This document shows, piece by piece, positions 25,231-32,037 of a stretch of DNA of 35,138 bases. The translations under genes were made by a program, and so were the position numbers. Positions within the stretch are counted from its first letter, which is position 1. The number at the start of each line of letters is the position of its first letter. Below the pieces are notes generated by a model. It saw nothing but the letters and a program-made list of their open reading frames with translations. It searched no databases and was not told the origin of the DNA. Source of the DNA: Flemingiibacterium sp964430755 (GTDB lineage Bacteria; Bacillota; Clostridia; Oscillospirales; CAG-272); contig CAYSFT010000022.1 in NCBI GenBank assembly GCA_964430755.1, positions 1 through 35,138 on the forward strand. The letters run 5' to 3'.

Positions 25231-27912
25231 TTGAACAGTAAGCAAAGAAAAAACGATAAAAAGAAGAAAACCGATTGGTCCGGAGAGGCTGCGGCTTCGG
25301 GTAAGCTTGCGGGCAAGATCATCGGACGGATATTTTCCTATATCCTCAACGCCCTGCTGACGCTTCTGCTTATCGGTTTTATAACCGGTATAATTGTTGC
25401 AACCGTTTTTGCGGTTTATGTTAAAAACTACATCGACCCGACGATCGACCCTTCGATTTTCCGTATGAATTCAAGCCAGACAACCAAGATTTTCTATATG
25501 AACTATACCGACCGCGAAAACCGTATCGGCAGCATGGTGGAAATCAAGGACGAACAGCTTTACGGCTCGGAAAACAGCGTTTGGGTTCCTTATACGCAGA
25601 TTCCGGAAAACCTCGTTGACGCATTTGTCGCAATCGAGGATAGGCGATTCTGGACGCATAAGGGTGTTGACATCTGGCGTACAGGCGGTGCGATACTCGG
25701 TTATTTCGGTTTCCCCGTTGGCGATAAATCGGGCGGCGGTTCATCAATAACCCAGCAGACAATCAAGAATCTCACCGATGAAAAGGATTACACACCTCAG
25801 CGTAAGATTCAGGAGATACTGCGTGCGCTCAATCTTGAAAAACAGCTTGACAAAACGCAGATTCTTGAATTATATCTCAATAATATTTACCTCTCGCAGA
25901 ACTGTTACGGTGTTCAGGCGGCGGCGTATACCTATTTTAACAAGGACGTTTCCGAGCTGACGCTTATCGAATGTGCGGCGATCGCTTCGATAACAAACTC
26001 GCCGACGAGATACGATCCGATTCAGAACCCCGATAAACAGGCTGAGAGAAGAGACGGTATTCTTGAGGAGATGCTCGATCAGGGCTATATCACCAAAGAA
26101 GAATTTGACAGCGCATACGGAAAAGAGCTGGAGCTCGATTACCAGGGACGCGCAAAGGATGCCGCGGTAACCTCAAACTCGTGGTATACCGACCAGGTTA
26201 TGCGCGAGGTGGCTAATGCTCTCGTTAAAGAAAAAGGCTACAGCCTTGAAATGGCTTACAACCTTATTTACACGGGCGGCTTGCAGATAATAACGCTCCA
26301 GGATCCCGAGGTGCAGGCAACGCTTGAGGAGGTTTACGCGAGCGATTCAAACTTCCCGAGAACCAACAATGCAGTTCAGCCCCAGTCATCAGCGGTCATC
26401 GTTGATCCGGCAACGGGTGACGTACTCGGTCTTGTCGGTGCGCGCGGAGCGAAGGAAGCGAATCTGCTTCTTAATAAGGCAACCGAAACGACACGTTCTC
26501 CCGGTTCGTCAATAAAGCCGCTGTCGGTATATGCGCCGGCGGTTGAATATGGGCTCATCAATTACGGAAGCGTTTACGACGATGTTCCGGTTATGTTCAA
26601 TTATGCGGACACTGACGAGGAGAAGCTTAACCCATCAGCATGGCCGAAGAACCTGCCCGAGGTTTACGGCGGACTTACGACTGTAAACGATGCGGTTACA
26701 CGTTCTGTTAATACCGTTGCCGTTCGTATTCTTCAGGAGCTTACGCCGGAGACTTCGTTTGATTTTGTTAAAAACAAGCTTCAGATGCACAGCTTCATTG
26801 AATATGCAGAGCTTTCGGGAGGCGTTGGAATTACAGACAAGGATTTATCGGCACTCGCGCTCGGCGGTATGAACTACGGCGTCACCAATCTTGAAATTAC
26901 GGCTGCATATCAGATATTTGCCAACGGCGGCATATACAACAAACCGCGTACATGGCTTCGTGTGCTTGATTCCGATGGCAATGTTATTCTTGAGAACAAA
27001 GCGGAAAGCTATATTGTTATAAGTGAGCAGACGGCCTCGATTATGACCAAGATGCTCGAAAACGTTGTCAATCGCGGTACTGCAACTTCGGTAACCCTCA
27101 AGAGTAAGATTGACTGCGCCGGCAAAACGGGTACAACCTCGAGCGACGTTGACCGTTGGTTCATCGGATACACTCCGTACTATGTCGGCGGAATTTGGTT
27201 CGGTTACGAAATCCCGCAGACTCTCGGAACACTTGCGTGGAACCCCGGTACGGTCACATGGGATATCATTATGACCAAGCTTCACGAGAAGTATCTTAAC
27301 GGAAGCGAGCCGATTAAATCTTTTGAAACGGCGGATGGCGTTATCACTGCAACTTACTGTAAGGATTCCGGTAAGCTGATGAGCTCAGCCTGCTATGCCG
27401 ATCCTCGCGGAAACCGTGCTGAGACGGGTTATTTTACCACTGCGACTGTCCCGACCGAGTTCTGTGACCGTCATGTTATGGTGGAATACGATATTGTCAC
27501 AGGCGGTGTGGCTCATGACGGATGTCCTGCCGAAAATATCAAGAGTGTCGGTCTTTTGAAGGTTGAGCGCACTTTCCCGATGAATGTCAAGGTTACGGAT
27601 GCACAGTACACTTATCGTGAGGTTCACGAGGGAGTGACGATGCCGACTGTGGGCGATGTTCCATTCTATGTCGGGCTTTACGGCGATGGCGAATATCCCG
27701 GTTACAGCGGCACTAACGGAGCTCGCTTCTATAACAGTTACTGTTACGAGCATCACATCGACGAGCCCGAGCCGGATGACACGGATTTTGAAGATCCGGA
27801 TGACACGGCAGATGAGGACACCGGATATGAGGATACCGATCCCGAAGAATATCCGACTTTGCCGGATGACACATCCTCTGAACCGGACGAAACAGAGCTC
27901 TCTCAGGAATAA
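25231..27912 (+). CDS. Class A penicillin-binding protein (PBP1A-like)
   Basis: 893 residues from a TTG with GGAAAGGGA eight bases upstream. A Lys-rich cytoplasmic start and one membrane segment (about 35-65) precede the GT51 glycosyltransferase (EDRRFWTHKGVD, GGSSITQQTIKNL, RKIQEILRALNLEK). The transpeptidase follows, with SxxK at Ser426-Lys429 (SPGSSIKP), SVN (SVNTVAVR) and KTG (CAGKTGTT), all intact. It polymerises and cross-links peptidoglycan outside the membrane. The last ~45 residues are an acidic Asp/Thr/Pro-rich tail with no clear fold. Length is above average for class A PBPs because of that tail and the C-terminal extension after the transpeptidase. Confidence 0.93.
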   Translation: MNSKQRKNDKKKKTDWSGEAAASGKLAGKIIGRIFSYILNALLTLLLIGFITGIIVATVFAVYVKNYIDPTIDPSIFRMNSSQTTKIFYMNYTDRENRIGSMVEIKDEQLYGSENSVWVPYTQIPENLVDAFVAIEDRRFWTHKGVDIWRTGGAILGYFGFPVGDKSGGGSSITQQTIKNLTDEKDYTPQRKIQEILRALNLEKQLDKTQILELYLNNIYLSQNCYGVQAAAYTYFNKDVSELTLIECAAIASITNSPTRYDPIQNPDKQAERRDGILEEMLDQGYITKEEFDSAYGKELELDYQGRAKDAAVTSNSWYTDQVMREVANALVKEKGYSLEMAYNLIYTGGLQIITLQDPEVQATLEEVYASDSNFPRTNNAVQPQSSAVIVDPATGDVLGLVGARGAKEANLLLNKATETTRSPGSSIKPLSVYAPAVEYGLINYGSVYDDVPVMFNYADTDEEKLNPSAWPKNLPEVYGGLTTVNDAVTRSVNTVAVRILQELTPETSFDFVKNKLQMHSFIEYAELSGGVGITDKDLSALALGGMNYGVTNLEITAAYQIFANGGIYNKPRTWLRVLDSDGNVILENKAESYIVISEQTASIMTKMLENVVNRGTATSVTLKSKIDCAGKTGTTSSDVDRWFIGYTPYYVGGIWFGYEIPQTLGTLAWNPGTVTWDIIMTKLHEKYLNGSEPIKSFETADGVITATYCKDSGKLMSSACYADPRGNRAETGYFTTATVPTEFCDRHVMVEYDIVTGGVAHDGCPAENIKSVGLLKVERTFPMNVKVTDAQYTYREVHEGVTMPTVGDVPFYVGLYGDGEYPGYSGTNGARFYNSYCYEHHIDEPEPDDTDFEDPDDTADEDTGYEDTDPEEYPTLPDDTSSEPDETELSQE

Positions 27913-27938
27913 TACTTTTTTATGAATTAATTCAAGCG

Positions 27939-27971
27939 TCACCTCATACATTTGGTGTGAGGTGATTTTTT
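27939..27971 (+). terminator. Terminator hairpin containing the tspO ribosome binding site
   Basis: TCACCTCATAC (27939-27949) pairs with GTGTGAGGTGA (27955-27965) across a five-base loop, one G-U pair, then TTTTTT (27966-27971), and the tspO ATG begins at 27972. It should terminate PBP transcription. GAGGTGA in the 3' arm is also the tspO Shine-Dalgarno sequence, and the U-run is its spacer. Confidence 0.85.
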
Positions 27972-28502
27972 ATGTCGTATATTAAAAAATTTAAGCGTAA
28001 AATTTCCTGTGAGTTACGCTCGGAGCTTTCGCGCATCAATTTTCGCTGTGTTATAATCGGGGCTGTTATAATTCTCATCTGCGGCGTACTCAGCGCGATT
28101 GTTGCCGGCCCGACCACGCTTTACCGTGAGCTTGAACGTCCGCCGCTTTCGCCGCCTGCCTTTCTTTTTCCGATAGTGTGGACGGTTCTTTACATACTTA
28201 TCGGAGGTGCGGCAGGTGCAATTGCCTGTTCTTGTGAACGTTCGCTCGAATCCGAAAAATATAAGGGACTGCTCTTCTTTGTCATCATGATGGTTTTTAA
28301 TTTCATCTGGTCGCCGCTTTTCTTTGGTGCAGGCGCGTTTTTTGCAGCGTTTTGCGCGATTATTGTAATGATAATACTGACGGCGTTCATTATTATTTTC
28401 TTTTCGCGTATTTATAAGATTGCGGCGGCGATTATGGTTTTGTATCTTGTGTGGCTTTTCTTTGCCGCTTATCTGAATTTGGGAATTATAATTCTCAATT
28501 AG
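27972..28502 (+). CDS. TspO/MBR family membrane protein
   Basis: 176 residues. After a basic ~20-residue extension there are five predicted helices: about 27-46, 63-86, 99-117, 121-141 and 148-172. ERPPLSPPAFLFPIVWTVLYILIG and FNFIWSPLFFGA are the TspO/translocator-protein signatures. TspO binds porphyrins and steroids and acts in tetrapyrrole or oxidative-stress responses; the ligand here is unknown. Its ribosome binding site sits in the terminator arm just upstream, so expression probably depends on read-through from the PBP gene or on an unseen promoter. Confidence 0.9.
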   Translation: MSYIKKFKRKISCELRSELSRINFRCVIIGAVIILICGVLSAIVAGPTTLYRELERPPLSPPAFLFPIVWTVLYILIGGAAGAIACSCERSLESEKYKGLLFFVIMMVFNFIWSPLFFGAGAFFAAFCAIIVMIILTAFIIIFFSRIYKIAAAIMVLYLVWLFFAAYLNLGIIILN

Positions 28503-28528
28503 CTTTTCAAAAAAACGTAAAATTTCTC

Positions 28529-28557
28529 TTGACAAATTTAGAATAAAATAGTATAAT
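28529..28557 (+). promoter_or_regulatory. Consensus sigma-A promoter of the DUF4430-like gene
   Basis: TTGACA (28529-28534), exactly 17 bases and TATAAT (28552-28557). Both hexamers match the consensus perfectly. Start expected at about 28564. Confidence 0.9.
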
Positions 28558-28563
28558 ATATCC

Positions 28564-28609
28564 ATAAGCTGTATGAAAACGTGTGAATTATCGTTCACAC
28601 CGTGCTTAT
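28564..28609 (+). promoter_or_regulatory. 5'-terminal stem-loop of the DUF4430-like mRNA
   Basis: The predicted transcript starts with ATAAGC (28564-28569), which pairs with GCTTAT (28604-28609). Inside, GTGTGAA (28581-28587) pairs with TTCACAC (28594-28600) across a six-base loop. A GGAGG site follows before the ATG at 28633. This is the layout of a 5' mRNA-stabilising hairpin; no known riboswitch is recognised. Confidence 0.5.
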
Positions 28610-28632
28610 ACTAAATCAGGAGGATATTTAAA

Positions 28633-29079
28633 ATGAAATTTACACGTATTTTAGCTCTTGCACTTGTTGGCGTTATGCTCGCTCTTTCCATGGTATCGTG
28701 CGGCGGTTCCGATGTGACAAACGTAAAGCTCAAGATTTCGGTTCCGTCTGAGGATGATCCGACAAAGACAACTGATTTTTTTGCTGACGGAACGATAGAC
28801 GTTGAAGTCCCCGGCAAGAATCCGACTGTTGTTGATGTTCTCAGAGTTACCGAAGGCGATTACGACATTGTATATGACATTGAAGAAAGCGAAAACGGAA
28901 GAACCACTCTCAAGGGCGTTGACGACTATAAGACATACACCGACGAGGAAACAGGTCTTTACTATGCTTGGCATTTCACCATCAACGGTGAAATTCCGGA
29001 AGGTCACGCAGGTGCACTCACTGTTGCCGAGGGCGATGTTATCGAATACATCTTCGAACAGGTAGATACAGAAGAATAA
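28633..29079 (+). CDS. DUF4430-like lipoprotein
   Basis: 148 residues. A lipoprotein signal peptide with Cys23 in LSMVSCGG anchors it to the membrane outside. The C-terminal ~60 residues (GLYYAWHFTINGEIPEGHAG, TVAEGDVIEYIFEQ) match the beta-fold pattern of DUF4430, a transcobalamin-C-terminal-like domain found in secreted and surface proteins. Ligand unknown; a cobalamin role is not shown. The leader has a perfect promoter and a 5' stem-loop. GGAGG lies eleven bases before the ATG. It is a single-gene unit ending in a terminator at 29095-29122. Confidence 0.78.
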   Translation: MKFTRILALALVGVMLALSMVSCGGSDVTNVKLKISVPSEDDPTKTTDFFADGTIDVEVPGKNPTVVDVLRVTEGDYDIVYDIEESENGRTTLKGVDDYKTYTDEETGLYYAWHFTINGEIPEGHAGALTVAEGDVIEYIFEQVDTEE

Positions 29080-29094
29080 TCTTGAAAATAATTT

Positions 29095-29122
29095 AGGGAG
29101 GACGTTTGGTTCTCCCTTTTTT
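29095..29122 (+). terminator. Intrinsic terminator of the DUF4430-like gene
   Basis: AGGGAGGAC (29095-29103) pairs with GTTCTCCCT (29109-29117) with one G-U pair, a five-base loop, then TTTTTTG. It lies 16 bases after the stop codon. Confidence 0.85.
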
Positions 29123-29217
29123 GTTTTCCGTTATGATATTTTTATATTATGCGGTAATATTTTCTCCGACCTATAAATATAATGTAACAACTGAAAATAA
29201 ATCGGAGGAATTAAACT

Positions 29218-29712
29218 ATGTTTGTATATTCACTCAGAGGAAGTACACTGAAATTCTTTGGTGTTACCGTGATTGCACTGGCGGCACTTGTGACACTACT
29301 TGTATTCATTCCTGCCGCAGAGCCGGCAATGTCAGACGGCGTACTTGAAACGGTTGAAAAGGTGAAGTTTGACAAGATAAAAAGTGCCGATGACCGAATC
29401 GAGTTTCTGCGTCAGTTTGGCTGGGAGGTGGATTCCACACCGGTTGAGGAGGCTCGTGTGACGATACCTGCGGAGTTTGATAAGGTTTATCAGAGCTATA
29501 ACGAGCTGCAGAAAAAGCAAGGTTTCGATCTCACTAAATATCTTAAAAAGGATGTTATGCGATATACATACCGCGTTACAAACTATCCCGATTACACCGG
29601 AGAGGTTTATGTTAATTTTCTTGTTTACAAAAACAAGGTGATCGGCGGTGACGTATGTTCGGCAGATGCAAACGGTTTCATCCACGGTCTTGACCGTAAT
29701 ATTGAATTCTAA
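29218..29712 (+). CDS. DUF4830-like membrane-anchored protein
   Basis: 164 residues. A short N-terminus, one hydrophobic segment (about 11-32) and an extracellular domain. RIEFLRQFGWEVDSTPVEE, FDKVYQSYNELQKKQGFDL, YRVTNYPDYTGEVYVNFLVYKN and VIGGDVCSADANGF are the pattern of DUF4830, a small clostridial family of unknown function. GGAGG precedes the ATG. It appears to stand alone; I see only a poor promoter in the 138-base gap before it. Its neighbours, surface lipoprotein and membrane proteins, suggest a cell-envelope role but do not define it. Confidence 0.75.
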   Translation: MFVYSLRGSTLKFFGVTVIALAALVTLLVFIPAAEPAMSDGVLETVEKVKFDKIKSADDRIEFLRQFGWEVDSTPVEEARVTIPAEFDKVYQSYNELQKKQGFDLTKYLKKDVMRYTYRVTNYPDYTGEVYVNFLVYKNKVIGGDVCSADANGFIHGLDRNIEF

Positions 29713-29764
29713 TTATGGTTAAATAAATTTTGTTTATTGCTTCGCATTCTCACATCACTGCGCC

Positions 29765-29814
29765 AAAGAAACAATGAAGCTACGTCGGCGGCTCTGCAGC
29801 TTCATTGCTTCTTT
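29765..29814. repeat. 17-base perfect-but-one inverted repeat
   Basis: AAAGAAACAATGAAGCT (29765-29781) and AGCTTCATTGCTTCTTT (29798-29814) pair with one mismatch across a 16-base loop; the outer flanks (from about 29750 to 29830) pair more weakly. No strong U-run follows, so it is more likely a fold-back remnant or a weak convergent terminator after the DUF4830-like gene. Confidence 0.55.
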
Positions 29815-29860
29815 AGTGCAATGTGCGGCGGTAAATGTTAAAAGATAATTTTATATATAC

Positions 29861-29895
29861 AAAAATGGAGCTGTCTGTGTTTGTAAGACAACTCC
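29861..29895 (-). terminator. Intrinsic terminator of the 456-residue membrane protein gene
   Basis: On the minus strand, GGAGTTGTCT pairs with AGACAGCTCC (stem 29867-29876 with 29886-29895), followed by ATTTTTGT. It is ten bases after the stop codon of the 29905-31275 gene. Confidence 0.8.
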
Positions 29896-29904
29896 GATTC
29901 TTTA

Positions 29905-31275
29905 TTAAGTGTATTTATATTCGATTTGACTGTATAACTGCCAAAGCGTGTTTACCGTGTAAGCAAGCCAGATGCCGGTCATTATGAACGGGACAAGCCA
30001 GAATGCGGCGTTTATGTCGGCTCTCATGAAATTGTACACCGCATTTGTGCAAAGCGCGATGACGAAAAGTACCGCGCTTATGATGATGCTGTTTCTTATC
30101 GAGTGCAGGTGGTTTTCGTATATGGTGATCAAACGCTTATCCTTTATGTCGGGATCGGGAGAGAGGTGCGCTTTGGCAAGCTTGATTATTTCGTGGAGAA
30201 CGATGAGCGTTGTGAGTCCCATCACGATGTGCTCGATGACGGACAGTGTCACACAGAGGTTATAGAGCTCGACAACTTCGGGATCGGCAACGCCGAGCGT
30301 TATTGCGCGTAGGTCGTATTTTACCGAGAACGTAAACGATACGGCAAACGTCACCGCCGAGACAAGGGCAAATATAACCGATGCGGCAATTGATACACCT
30401 GAAACCGACGATAACTTTTTCAGCTTCAGCAGGGCGGATATTATGAACAGTGCGCCGATAAATGTTGGTATTACGTTAACGCTGTCAAACCATATATTCA
30501 GGAAAAAGACGAAGCCTGCAACTAAAAATACAATCGCGGTATGCAGCCTGCGGCGTATACTGATTCCGACGTTTTCGGTGATTTCGAGGTCGTAATCGTG
30601 AAGTATACGTTCAAGAAAAGGCGTATCCTTTGATATACGGTTTATATACGGAAGTGTATTGATGAGCCAAAGGATTCCGATGAGAAGCGACAGGAGTACC
30701 CCTGCGAGGAGGAAAAGGTTCTTATACTGTGACAGGTCAAATTGTGGAGTTGAGGTTATGTAACCGGAATATTCATAGCTCGAAAGGGAAGTGAGCTCCG
30801 GAATGAGGCAGAGTGCCGATTTTGATATGAAGAAAATATTCGTCAAAAGTCGAAGGTCCTTGAGTCCGTTAAATACCGCTTGACCGTCGAAGCGTGTTCC
30901 GAAATATTCAAGTCCGTCAAAGATACGTCCTGCGGCGGGAATTGCGTATATCAGCTCGATGAGTATAAACGCGAATGTCAGCAGGAGCGTGAATGTGTCA
31001 TCCCTCATGATCGGAATGAGAATGATCGCCGGAAGCTTTATTAGCATATACCAGCGAAGCTTACCGATGCCCTGTACTGCATCTGCTATGTTAGGACAAA
31101 GATCTGCCCATTTTTCGAGTCCCTTAAGTAAAAACATATAGCCGAAAAAGTCGGGCAGAATGTCAACAATATTGATGCACGGATTGAATAAGAAAATGAC
31201 AGCGGCGATGAAATATCCGTATCCGAGACGTTTTTTCGGCGATATGGCGTTATGTTTCGTTTTTTCGTTCACCAT
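29905..31275 (-). CDS. Multi-spanning membrane protein with internal duplication
   Basis: 456 residues, about 10-12 membrane segments and no signal peptide. I do not recognise the family. Two halves look related: residues 31-45 (NPCINIVDILPDFFG) and 260-274 (NIWFDSVNVIPTFIG) share the N-x9-P-x3-G spacing, each followed by a hydrophobic segment, and GILWLINTL (about 200-208) resembles GIWLAYTVNTL near the C-terminus. It lies 21 bases after the 226-residue neighbour that has the same motif, so the two may form one complex. AAAGGAAGG precedes the ATG. It could be a transporter or sensor; no catalytic or binding residue can be named. Confidence 0.7.
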   Translation of the reverse strand: MVNEKTKHNAISPKKRLGYGYFIAAVIFLFNPCINIVDILPDFFGYMFLLKGLEKWADLCPNIADAVQGIGKLRWYMLIKLPAIILIPIMRDDTFTLLLTFAFILIELIYAIPAAGRIFDGLEYFGTRFDGQAVFNGLKDLRLLTNIFFISKSALCLIPELTSLSSYEYSGYITSTPQFDLSQYKNLFLLAGVLLSLLIGILWLINTLPYINRISKDTPFLERILHDYDLEITENVGISIRRRLHTAIVFLVAGFVFFLNIWFDSVNVIPTFIGALFIISALLKLKKLSSVSGVSIAASVIFALVSAVTFAVSFTFSVKYDLRAITLGVADPEVVELYNLCVTLSVIEHIVMGLTTLIVLHEIIKLAKAHLSPDPDIKDKRLITIYENHLHSIRNSIIISAVLFVIALCTNAVYNFMRADINAAFWLVPFIMTGIWLAYTVNTLWQLYSQIEYKYT

Positions 31276-31296
31276 ATTAGATACCCTTCCTTTGTC

Positions 31297-31977
31297 TTAT
31301 TTTTTATTTCGCTTTGTCCATGCGATGATCTTATCAAAAACGTCCTCATGGTATGGCATATCCTCGTCGCCCTCGAGACAGATTCTCGCATAACAGGAGA
31401 AAATCAGCGCGAGGTTTACAAGGATACATACATATTCAAGCAGTCTTGAAAACAGCCCGACATAGGCTACAACCGTGCGAAATTCATCGCCGATTACGAT
31501 GCCAGATGCCATCAATATCTCGGATATACCCGAAAACATCATTGCCGCTCCGAAAACAGCGGTCACTGTTATTCTTCTCACTGCGGCACGTGCGAGTTTT
31601 GGGAGCTCGACTTCGTTTGACAGACGGTAGATTCCGAGAAACAGTGTGATTGAATATATACAGAGCGCGAGCTTTGATAAAAGTGTGATTAAATATACGC
31701 AGATTGTACCTATTGATGCCGGATCGGAATTTGCAAAAGTGTCAGCCGCGGGTACAAAATTCAGCACGAGCATAGCGGCAGAGAACAAGGACAACAGTAT
31801 AAGCGTATACTTTGCCGCTTTGAACGACTTATTTTCGGGACAAAACTGTATTAATCGCTTTATGGCCGCAAACATTAAAATGCATCCGATAATTGATAGG
31901 TTCGGAAGCATATTGATAGTGTCGAGCGGATAAAACAGCAGGAAAAAATATCCGATAAAGAGAAATCCAAATCCCAT
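31297..31977 (-). CDS. Multi-spanning membrane protein, unknown
   Basis: 226 residues with about six hydrophobic segments. The first segment and the LP-x5-G motif (NMLPNLSIIG at residues 22-31), followed by FCPEN, match the opening of the 456-residue neighbour (LP...G then LCPN), so it looks like a single-unit paralogue of that protein. The tail is charged (EGDEDMPYHEDVFDKIIAWTKRNKK region). AAAGGA precedes the ATG. It lies 60 bases after secA and 21 bases before the next gene, in one minus-strand unit. Function unknown. Confidence 0.68.
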   Translation of the reverse strand: MGFGFLFIGYFFLLFYPLDTINMLPNLSIIGCILMFAAIKRLIQFCPENKSFKAAKYTLILLSLFSAAMLVLNFVPAADTFANSDPASIGTICVYLITLLSKLALCIYSITLFLGIYRLSNEVELPKLARAAVRRITVTAVFGAAMMFSGISEILMASGIVIGDEFRTVVAYVGLFSRLLEYVCILVNLALIFSCYARICLEGDEDMPYHEDVFDKIIAWTKRNKK

Positions 31978-31996
31978 ATGTAAAAATCCTTTTTTA

Positions 31997-32031
31997 ACTG
32001 CGCCCCCACAGTGAGAGCGCAGTCGTTTTTT
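31997..32031 (+). terminator. Plus-strand terminator-like hairpin between secA and membrane gene
   Basis: ACTGCGC (31997-32003) pairs with GCGCAGT (32017-32023), then CG and TTTTTT on the plus strand (32026-32031). On the minus strand, where the flanking genes are read, the stem is followed by AAAAAAGG and has no U-run. It may partly terminate secA or stop antisense transcription into it. Confidence 0.45.
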
Positions 32032-32037
32032 ATGATA

